A stretch of DNA of 64,000 nucleotides from Nonomuraea guangzhouensis. GTDB taxonomy: Bacteria; Actinomycetota; Actinomycetes; Streptosporangiales; Streptosporangiaceae. The notes under the pieces are model-generated. The model was not told the DNA's origin. It saw only the letters and a list, made by a program, of their open reading frames with translations, and made no database searches. Below, piece after piece: positions 36,048 through 42,463 of the stretch. The stretch is taken from NCBI RefSeq assembly GCF_019396345.1, contig NZ_JAHKRM010000023.1:124001-188000 (forward strand), given 5' to 3'. Within the stretch, counting starts at the first letter, position 1. Each line of letters opens with the position of its first letter. Position numbers and translations under genes: made by a program.

Positions 36048-36386
36048 ATGAAGCTGCGGCTTGCGCGACACGCCCTGGGTGATGCCGTGGTGGTGGCCGT
36101 TGAGGGGGAGCTTGACCTGTTCACGGCGCCGTTCCTTCGCGACGAGGTCCGCGACGCCATCAAACAGGATGGCGCCTGGCTGGTGCTCGATCTTCAGCAG
36201 CTGTCGTTCATGGACTCCAGCGGGCTGTCGGTGCTCATCGAGGCCTGGCGGCTGGCCACGGGAGAGGGCGGCGGCGTGTCCCTGGCCGCGCCACAGGCCC
36301 CCGTCGCCCGCATCCTGCGCACGACCGGCCTCGACCGGCGGATCAAGGTATATTCCGATGTCGACACGGCCGTAGGTGAGATTTAA
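36048..36386 (+). CDS. Anti-sigma factor antagonist (STAS domain)
   Basis: 112 residues from the ATG at 36048, preceded by GAGGAGGGG. A single STAS domain with GELDLFTAPFLRDEV and the phosphoacceptor loop MDSSGLSVL. In this family the Ser is phosphorylated by an anti-sigma kinase and dephosphorylated by RsbU/SpoIIE-type phosphatases, one of which lies at 49352. Confidence 0.92.
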   Translation: MKLRLARHALGDAVVVAVEGELDLFTAPFLRDEVRDAIKQDGAWLVLDLQQLSFMDSSGLSVLIEAWRLATGEGGGVSLAAPQAPVARILRTTGLDRRIKVYSDVDTAVGEI

Positions 36387-36434
36387 CCCACTCCGAGTAG
36401 AACTTCATTCGGTTGGCGGGTTAGGGTCCGGGAT

Positions 36435-37208
36435 ATGGACGTGAACGGATCTGCAGCAATCATCTCCGGCGGGGCCAGCGGCCTCGGCGAGGCGACGGCC
36501 CGCGAGCTCGCGGGTCACGGCGCCACAGTGGTCATCGCCGACCTCAACGAGCAGCGCGGCAAGGCCATCGCCGACGAGCTCGGCGGCGTCTTCGCCAAGA
36601 CCGACGTGACGGACGACGAGCAGGTGCAGGCGGCCGTCGACGCGGCCGTCGCCACCGGCAAGCCGCTGCGCGTCGTGGTGAACAGCGCGGGTATCGGGTG
36701 GGCCGAGCGCACCGTCAACCGTGACCGCGCCCCGCACAACCCGGCCTCCTTCCGCAAGGTGGTCGAGGTCAACCTGATCGGCACGTTCAACCTCATGCGG
36801 ATCGGCGCGGCGGCGATCGCCAAGACCGAGCCGGTGGACGCCGACGGGCAGCGCGGTGTGGTGGTCAACACCGCCTCCGTCGCGGCGCTGGAGGGTCAGA
36901 CCGGGCAGCTCGCCTACTCGGCCTCCAAGGGCGGCATCGTGGGCATGACCGTGCCCGCCGCGCGCGACCTGGCGGCCATCGGGGTGCGGGTCAACACCGT
37001 CTGCCCGGGGATCATCGACACCCCGATCTACGGCTTCTCGGCCAACGCCGACGAGTTCAAGGCCAAGCTGGTGGCGCCTGTGGTGTTCCCCAAGCGCATG
37101 GGACGGCCCGACGAGTTCGCGCATCTGGTCAGGTCGCTCATCGAGAACGACTACATGAACGCCGAAGTCGTCCGCTTCGACGGCGGCATCCGCTTCCAGC
37201 CCAAGTGA
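36435..37208 (+). CDS. SDR, 3-hydroxyacyl-CoA dehydrogenase type
   Basis: 257 residues of the classical SDR fold: cofactor motif GGASGLG, NSAG, catalytic Ser in NTASVAALEGQ and YSASKGG (Tyr-x-x-x-Lys). ADLNEQRG after strand 2 has Asp, favouring NAD. Overall pattern fits the HSD17B10-like 3-hydroxyacyl-CoA dehydrogenases. It precedes an enoyl-CoA hydratase gene by 6 bases, so the two probably catalyse successive steps of acyl-CoA oxidation. Confidence 0.88.
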   Translation: MDVNGSAAIISGGASGLGEATARELAGHGATVVIADLNEQRGKAIADELGGVFAKTDVTDDEQVQAAVDAAVATGKPLRVVVNSAGIGWAERTVNRDRAPHNPASFRKVVEVNLIGTFNLMRIGAAAIAKTEPVDADGQRGVVVNTASVAALEGQTGQLAYSASKGGIVGMTVPAARDLAAIGVRVNTVCPGIIDTPIYGFSANADEFKAKLVAPVVFPKRMGRPDEFAHLVRSLIENDYMNAEVVRFDGGIRFQPK

Positions 37209-37214
37209 GGTTCC

Positions 37215-37979
37215 GTGTCTGACGAAGTGCTCGTCGAAGAGTCCGACGGCGTCGCCGTGATCACGATCAACCGGCCCGCCGCGCGCAACGCCATCAACGG
37301 CGCGGTGGCCCGCGGCATCGCGGCCGCCTTGGACGAACTGGAGGCCCGCACCGACATTTCCGCCTATGTCCTGACCGGCGCGGGCGGATACTTCTCGGCG
37401 GGCATGGATCTCAAGGGCTTCCTGTCCGGCGACTTCCCCGTGGTCGAGGGCCGCGGCTTCGGCGGCCTGGCCGAGTCGCCGCCCAAGAAGCCGATCGTGG
37501 CGGCGGTCGAGGGCTACGCGCTCGCGGGCGGCTTCGAGCTCGCGCTGTCGTGCGACGTGATCGTGGCGTCGTCGGAGTCCAAGTTCGGCCTGCCGGAGCC
37601 CAAGCGGGGTCTCGTGGCGGGCGCGGGCGGCATCATGCGGCTGCCGCAGCGGATCCCGTACCACGTCGCCATGGAGATCGCCCTGACCGGCGACCACTAC
37701 CCCGCCTCGCGCCTGTACGAGCTGGGGCTGGTCAACCGGATCACCCCGGCGGGCGAGGCGCTGGACGGGGCGCTGGAGCTGGCCCGCAAGATCGCCGCCA
37801 ACGCCCCGCTGGCGCTCGCGGCCACCAAGAAGGTGATCATCGAGTCGCAGGACTGGTCGCTGGAGGAGATGTTCGCCAAGCAGGGCACGATCATCGGCCC
37901 GGTGTTCGGCTCGAAGGACGCCATGGAGGGCGCGGCGGCCTTCGCCGAGAAGCGCGCCCCCCAGTGGAAGGGCGAGTAG
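37215..37979 (+). CDS. Enoyl-CoA hydratase/isomerase (crotonase family)
   Basis: 254 residues from a GTG. Oxyanion-hole segments AGGYFSAGMDLKGF and ALAGGFELALSCDVIVAS are clear, and GLPEPKRGLVAGAGG gives the region where one catalytic Glu is expected. Second gene of the acyl-CoA pair, followed by a strong terminator. Confidence 0.9.
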   Translation: MSDEVLVEESDGVAVITINRPAARNAINGAVARGIAAALDELEARTDISAYVLTGAGGYFSAGMDLKGFLSGDFPVVEGRGFGGLAESPPKKPIVAAVEGYALAGGFELALSCDVIVASSESKFGLPEPKRGLVAGAGGIMRLPQRIPYHVAMEIALTGDHYPASRLYELGLVNRITPAGEALDGALELARKIAANAPLALAATKKVIIESQDWSLEEMFAKQGTIIGPVFGSKDAMEGAAAFAEKRAPQWKGE

Positions 37980-37991
37980 CCCTTTTCCCGG

Positions 37992-38020
37992 CCCCCTCCC
38001 TGTTTGGGAGGGGGTTTCCT
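37992..38020 (+). terminator. Rho-independent terminator after the crotonase gene
   Basis: CCCCCTCCC and GGGAGGGGG form a perfect 9-bp stem with a 5-base loop, followed by TTTCCTT. Confidence 0.85.
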
Positions 38021-38081
38021 TAGCGCACGCATAAGTTCTTCTGCGTACGGTAAAGAAGGAGACGGCTAGCGGGAGGGGCGC

Positions 38082-38699
38082 ATGAGCGACTATTCGAGAT
38101 CCGCGTACGAGTCCGCCAAGCGGCGCGCGGGCACCCTCCTCACCGGTGCGCTGAGCGCGGCCTTGGTCATGATCGTGCTGCTCGGCGTGATGTGGGCGGT
38201 CGAGGTCGTCGACTTCACCATGAACGGCAGCCTCGACCGGGAGTTCGGCATCGTCGGCCTGGAGCCTTCCGGGCTCATGGGCATCTTCTTCGCCCCGTTC
38301 CTGCACGTGGGCTTCGGTCACCTCATGGCCAACTCGCTGCCGCTGCTGATCCTGGGGTTCCTGGCCGCATTACGCGGGATCGGGCGGTTCTTCGCGGCCA
38401 GCCTGCTGATCATCGTGATCGGCGGGATCGGCACCTGGGCCACCAGCGGCCTCGACACGGTCACGGTGGGCGCGAGCGGCCTGGTGTTCGGATATTTCGG
38501 GTATGTGCTGGCGCGCGGGATATTCGACCGGCGCGTGTTCGACATCCTCATCGGCATCGGGGTGGCGGTCGTCTACTACTCGATCCTCTGGGGGCTGCTG
38601 CCCAACCAGCAGGGCATCTCGTGGCAGGGCCACCTGTTCGGCCTGCTGGGCGGCGTCATCTCCGCCTGGCTGCTGCGCCGCAAGCGCGAAGCGCTGTAG
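38082..38699 (+). CDS. Rhomboid-family intramembrane serine protease
   Basis: 205 residues with six membrane helices. HVGFGHLMANSLPLLILG holds the conserved His/Asn of helix 2, VGASGLVFGYFG carries the catalytic Ser in the GASG motif of helix 4, and SWQGHLFGLLGG supplies the catalytic His of helix 6. All active-site residues are therefore present. Substrate unknown. It ends next to a palindromic terminator. Confidence 0.9.
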   Translation: MSDYSRSAYESAKRRAGTLLTGALSAALVMIVLLGVMWAVEVVDFTMNGSLDREFGIVGLEPSGLMGIFFAPFLHVGFGHLMANSLPLLILGFLAALRGIGRFFAASLLIIVIGGIGTWATSGLDTVTVGASGLVFGYFGYVLARGIFDRRVFDILIGIGVAVVYYSILWGLLPNQQGISWQGHLFGLLGGVISAWLLRRKREAL

Positions 38700-38701
38700 G
38701 G

Positions 38702-38733
38702 CGGCATTTCCCCCCGATCGGGGTGAAATGCCG
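38702..38733 (+). terminator. Palindromic terminator after the rhomboid gene
   Basis: CGGCATTTC and GAAATGCCG flank CCCCGA/TCGGGG; 32 bases form a near-perfect palindrome with one mismatched pair, starting 3 bases after the rhomboid stop. Confidence 0.7.
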
Positions 38734-38739
38734 GAACGG

Positions 38740-38779
38740 CCTCAGACATGTAGGGGGTGTCCGTAACCCCCGACTGAGG
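38740..38779 (+). promoter_or_regulatory. Structured leader occluding the leader-ORF ribosome site
   Basis: Outer arms CCTCAG (38740-38745) and CTGAGG (38774-38779) enclose inner arms GGGGGT (38753-38758) and ACCCCC (38766-38771). The right outer arm overlaps GAGGAGG (38776-38782), the Shine-Dalgarno sequence of the short ORF that precedes the sigma-factor start. Folding would hide that ribosome site. Confidence 0.45.
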
Positions 38780-38788
38780 AGGCCGACC

Positions 38789-38809
38789 ATGGGATTCGCC
38801 AGTGGATGA
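38789..38809 (+). CDS. Six-residue leader peptide (MGFASG) before the sigma gene
   Basis: ATG at 38789 has an excellent GAGGAGG six bases upstream, and the frame ends TGA at 38807-38809. The sigma-factor GTG at 38802 lies inside it and has no ribosome site of its own at normal distance. Translation of the six codons could deliver ribosomes to the GTG (coupling). Inference from arrangement. Confidence 0.4.
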   Translation: MGFASG

Positions 38810-39335
38810 CGACCGGAGACGCCGGTTCGAGGCCGTGTATGCCCAGACATACGAGCCGATTCTCGGATACGCCATGCGCCGCTGCGCGTCCCCCGAGGAC
38901 GCGGCGGACGTGGTGGCCGAGACGTTCGCCATCGCCTGGCGTCGCGTCGACGCGCTGCCGCCTGACGCGGAGGTCAGGCTCTGGCTGTACGGCATAGCCA
39001 GGAACGTCCTGGCCAACCACCGGCGCGGCCGGGTCAGGCGGCAGTCCAGGAGCGTGCGGCTCGACGCCGACCTCGCCGACCTGTACGCCTACTCGCCCGA
39101 GGGCAGCGTCGAGCTGGGCGCGATCGCGCAGGCGTTCAAGGAGTTACACGAGGACGACCGGGAGCTGCTGTCCCTGGTCGCCTGGGAGGGGCTGGACCAC
39201 GCCCAGCTCGCCAAGGTCCTCGACTGCTCGCGCAACGCCGTACGCATCCGGCTGCACCGCGCGCGCAAGCGCTTCGCCAAGGCGCTGGCCGGCGCGGGCG
39301 TCTCCGTCAACCGTCTTTCCGTGGAGTCCATATGA
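38802..39335 (+). CDS. ECF-type RNA polymerase sigma factor
   Basis: 177 residues from GTG. Region 2 is FEAVYAQTYEPILGYAMRRC through DAADVVAETFAIAWRRVD, and region 4 is ELLSLVAWEGLDHAQLAKVLDCSRNAVRIRLHRARKRF with its helix-turn-helix. No region 3, so group 4. The next gene overlaps by 4 bp and encodes a single-pass membrane protein, the usual anti-sigma arrangement. Confidence 0.92.
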   Translation: MDDDRRRRFEAVYAQTYEPILGYAMRRCASPEDAADVVAETFAIAWRRVDALPPDAEVRLWLYGIARNVLANHRRGRVRRQSRSVRLDADLADLYAYSPEGSVELGAIAQAFKELHEDDRELLSLVAWEGLDHAQLAKVLDCSRNAVRIRLHRARKRFAKALAGAGVSVNRLSVESI

Positions 39336-40189
39336 ACGAGTTGAGCGAGCTCGCCAGGATCCGGGACGAGCAACTGGCCGGTCAGGCGTCCCGCGCGGGG
39401 GCCCGTGCGCTGCTGGCGGCCATCGTCGCCGAGGAGCCGGGCACGGAAGCCGCCCGGAGCCGGACGCCGAGATCGCGCCGCGCCCGCCGCCTGGTCGTGG
39501 GGTTGGTCGCCACGGCCGCGCTCGCCACCGTGGCCGTCATGGGCCCGAGCCTGCTGGAGCGGGACGCCACCTCGTACGCCAACAGCGCCATCGACATCGA
39601 GCTGCGCGGTGACGAGTACGTCGCCACGATCAAGGACCCGTTCGCCGACCACGCCCTGTACGCCGAGGGGTTCCAGGCGCTGGGCCTCAATATCGGCGTG
39701 GAGCTGATACCCGTCTCACCGACCCAGGTGGGCGAAATCGTGCGCTTCGGGTTCGCCGGCACCACCCAGGCCGACAGGCTCGGCGGCGGCCTGAAGCCGG
39801 ACGGATGCACGCTCGGCCAGGAAGGTTGCTTCCTCACTGCCACGGTGACCAAGGGATTCAAGGGCCATGGCATCTTCTACCTGGGTCGGCCGGCCAAGCC
39901 CGGGGAGAAGTACCAGGCTTACGCGGACGCCGGCAGGAAGGGCGAGATGCTGGAAGGCTACGACGTCGACGGGCGGACGGTGGGCGAGGTCGCGGCCGAG
40001 GCGCACAGGCGTGGCCTGCGGGTGGTCTTCGAGATCATCGAGGAGGTCCCGAACGGCTACTCCACGAAGCAGTCGGCCGAGGCCGGCGACGACTGGTATG
40101 TCTGGGCCGCCAGGCCCGACCAGGCCGGCACGGTGCGACTGATGGTCACGGAGAAGCACCTCAAGAAGAACCCGGTCACCGGCGAGTAG
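39332..40189 (+). CDS. Single-pass membrane protein, probable anti-sigma factor
   Basis: 285 residues: a cytoplasmic N-terminus (1-48) with a basic stretch RSRRARR, one membrane helix (about 50-70, LVVGLVATAALATVAVMG) and an extracellular domain of about 215 residues with GCTLGQEGCF (two Cys). No zinc-binding His-x3-Cys-x2-Cys motif is present, so it is not a ZAS-type anti-sigma. Overlap with the sigma gene (ATGA) supports a regulatory partnership. Confidence 0.75.
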   Translation: MNELSELARIRDEQLAGQASRAGARALLAAIVAEEPGTEAARSRTPRSRRARRLVVGLVATAALATVAVMGPSLLERDATSYANSAIDIELRGDEYVATIKDPFADHALYAEGFQALGLNIGVELIPVSPTQVGEIVRFGFAGTTQADRLGGGLKPDGCTLGQEGCFLTATVTKGFKGHGIFYLGRPAKPGEKYQAYADAGRKGEMLEGYDVDGRTVGEVAAEAHRRGLRVVFEIIEEVPNGYSTKQSAEAGDDWYVWAARPDQAGTVRLMVTEKHLKKNPVTGE

Positions 40190-40732
40190 CTAGGAGGGGT
40201 GCACCCGCTCGGCCGGGGAGGATGAGAGCAGGCGATCTATCAGTGCCAGGCCGATGGCCGAGAGGACGAAGGCCAGGTGGATGATCGTCTGCCACATCAT
40301 CTTGCTGTCCGGGATCGACTGGGCCTTGATGAACGTCTGCAGCAGGTGGACCGACGAGATGCCCACGATGGCCGTCGCCAGCTTGACCTTGAGGACGTTC
40401 GCGTTGACGTGGGACAGCCACTCCGGCTCGTCGGGGTGCTCGTTGAGGTTGATCCGCGAGACGAACGTCTCGTAGCCCCCGACGATGACCATGATGAGCA
40501 GGTTGGAGATCATCACCACGTCGATGAGCCCCAGCACCGACAGCATGACCGTGACTTCGATGTCCTTGTTGCTGCCGTGGAGGACGCCTTCGATCAGGTG
40601 CCACAACTCGACCCCGAACTGCCACACGTACACGCCCTGGGCCACGATCAGCCCGAGGTAGAGCGGGACCTGGAGCCAGCGGCTGGCGAACATCAGGTAG
40701 CCCAGGCCGTTGGGCCGCCTGCTCATACTCAT
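40190..40732 (-). CDS. YqhA/UPF0114 family inner-membrane protein
   Basis: 180 residues with four helices. LMFASRWLQVPLYLGLIVAQ, DVVMISNLLIMVIVGGYETFVS and LKVKLATAIVGISSVHLLQTF are characteristic of this family. Function unknown; membrane-embedded. Its 3' end abuts the anti-sigma-like gene, convergent. Confidence 0.9.
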   Translation of the reverse strand: MSMSRRPNGLGYLMFASRWLQVPLYLGLIVAQGVYVWQFGVELWHLIEGVLHGSNKDIEVTVMLSVLGLIDVVMISNLLIMVIVGGYETFVSRINLNEHPDEPEWLSHVNANVLKVKLATAIVGISSVHLLQTFIKAQSIPDSKMMWQTIIHLAFVLSAIGLALIDRLLSSSPAERVHPS

Positions 40733-40859
40733 CCGGTATAACCCCCGTCACATGACGATATATCCGCCCAACTGGGCAGAAGGAAGATCAGCCCCGGTCG
40801 CGCGTGTGGGCTTTTTCGGTAAGAATGTTTCCTAACTCACCTAGCCGGAGGTCGGTCAG

Positions 40860-41234
40860 TTGGCGAAGCTGGGGTCCCTGGAGCGCGCGATCATGGACGT
40901 GCTGTGGGATGCCGGTAAGCCGATGCGGGTGCGCGAGCTGCTCGCCACGCTCAACGAGGAACGCGAGCTCGCCTACACCACCGTGCAGACCGTCGCCGAA
41001 CGGCTGGTGAAGAAGGGGCTGCTCGTCCGCACGCCGTACCGGAACGCCTTCAAGTACGCGGCCGCCTACTCCAGGGACGAGCACGTCACGCGGCTCATGC
41101 TGGAGGCGCTGGCGGCCAGCACCGACCGGCTGCCGGTGCTGGCGAGGTTCGCGCAGAGCGTCGAGGAGGAGGACGCCCTGGCCCTGCTGGACGAGCTGTC
41201 GCGCCGGACGGGTCAGAGACGCTCGACCACGTAG
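40860..41234 (+). CDS. BlaI/MecI/CopY-type winged-helix repressor
   Basis: 124 residues from a TTG with CGGAGG eight bases upstream. MAKLGSLERAIMDVLW and MRVRELLATL, then LAYTTVQTVAERLVKKGLLVR form the BlaI winged helix; the C-terminal third is the dimerisation region. No M56/BlaR1 protease gene follows. Instead its end overlaps the serC end by 22 bp, convergent. Confidence 0.88.
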   Translation: MAKLGSLERAIMDVLWDAGKPMRVRELLATLNEERELAYTTVQTVAERLVKKGLLVRTPYRNAFKYAAAYSRDEHVTRLMLEALAASTDRLPVLARFAQSVEEEDALALLDELSRRTGQRRSTT

Positions 41235-42334
41235 TCGACGCAGACCGTCAGCGCCTCGACGTCGGCCGGGTCGATGGCCGGGAACATCGCGACGCGGAGC
41301 TGGTTGCGGCCGAGCTTGCGGTAGGGCTCGGTGTCGACGATGCCGTTGGCGCGTAGCGCCTTGGCCACGGCGGCCGCGTCCACGTCGTCGGAGAAGTCGA
41401 TCGTGCCGACCACCTGCGAGCGGAACTCGGGAGCCGCGAACGGCGTGGTGTAGGAGGTCTTCTCGGCCCAGGTGTAGAGGCGCTGGGCGGAGTCGGCGGT
41501 GCGGGCGGTGGTCCAGGCCAGGCCGCCGTTGCCGTTCATCCAGTCGAGCTGGTCGGCCAGCAGGAACAGCGTCGCCACCGACGGGGTGTTGTAGGTCTGG
41601 TCCTTGCCGGAGTTGTCGATCGCGACCGGCAGGCTGAAGAACTCCGGCACGTAGCGATCGGTGGCGGCGATCTCCTCGACCCTCTCCAGGGCGCGCGGCG
41701 ACATGAGCGCGATCCACAGGCCGCCGTCGGAGGCGAAGCTCTTCTGCGGGGCGAAGTAGTAGACGTCGGTCTCCTCGATGGCCACGGGCAGGCCGCCCGC
41801 GCCGGAGGTGGCGTCCACGAGCACCAGCGAGTCGTCGGAGCCGCCCAGCTCGATCGGCCGCTCGATCGGCATGGCCACGCCGGTCGAGGTCTCGTTGTGG
41901 GTGAGCGCGTAGACGTCGATCCCGTCCTCGGGCACCGCGGCCGGGTAGGTGCCCACCTCGGACTTGATCACCGTGGGCTCGCCCAGCCAGGGCGCCTTCT
42001 TGGCGACAGTGGCGAACTTCGAGGAGAACTCGCCGAACGACAGGTGCTGTGACCGCTCCCGGATGAGCCCGAAGGAGGCGATGTCCCAGAACGCGGTGGT
42101 GCCGCCGTTGCCCAGCACGACCTGGTAGCCCTCGGGGAGCGCGAACAGGTCGATGAGGCCGGCGCGTACGCGGCCGACCAGGTTCTTGACCGGCTTCTGG
42201 CGATGGGAGGTGCCCATGAGACTCGCGCCGGAGGCGGCGAGCGCGGCCAGTTGCTCGGTGCGAACCTTCGAGGGCCCGCAGCCGAAACGGCCGTCGACGG
42301 GCTTGATGTCAGCGGGAATCACGATGTCAGCCAC
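41213..42334 (-). CDS. serC: Phosphoserine aminotransferase
   Basis: 373 residues from the GTG at 42334 (VADIVIPADIKPVDGRFGCGPS). This is the actinobacterial SerC type with MGTSHRQKPVK and the PLP lysine in APQKSFASDGGLW. It converts 3-phosphohydroxypyruvate and glutamate to phosphoserine and 2-oxoglutarate in serine synthesis. The ribosome site is weak. Confidence 0.95.
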   Translation of the reverse strand: MADIVIPADIKPVDGRFGCGPSKVRTEQLAALAASGASLMGTSHRQKPVKNLVGRVRAGLIDLFALPEGYQVVLGNGGTTAFWDIASFGLIRERSQHLSFGEFSSKFATVAKKAPWLGEPTVIKSEVGTYPAAVPEDGIDVYALTHNETSTGVAMPIERPIELGGSDDSLVLVDATSGAGGLPVAIEETDVYYFAPQKSFASDGGLWIALMSPRALERVEEIAATDRYVPEFFSLPVAIDNSGKDQTYNTPSVATLFLLADQLDWMNGNGGLAWTTARTADSAQRLYTWAEKTSYTTPFAAPEFRSQVVGTIDFSDDVDAAAVAKALRANGIVDTEPYRKLGRNQLRVAMFPAIDPADVEALTVCVDYVVERL

Positions 42335-42463
42335 CTGACCAAGGGTACTTACCCGTGAAGGTTGCCTGGACCCGGGTCCGGATGGTGAGAAAGGATGAAC
42401 CATTCCCACTGATCAGTCGTTGGACCAACAGCACAGATGAGCACCGGCTGGAGGAGCGTCCGG

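Noticed and set aside
38733..38761. GGAAC as the -35 box of an autoregulated ECF promoter before the sigma gene
   Set aside because: GGAAC (38733-38737) is present, but no suitable -10 element lies at 16-17 bases; the nearest TGTC is about 20 bases away.
38806..38997. 63-codon ORF starting with the ATGA overlapping the leader stop
   Set aside because: It is a shifted frame inside the sigma-factor gene, with Arg/Pro/Thr-rich shadow composition.
41213..42409. Longer serC reading with 25 extra N-terminal residues
   Set aside because: The extension is Pro/Ser-rich and unlike SerC; the family N-terminus (ADIVIPADIKP) begins right after the GTG at 42334.
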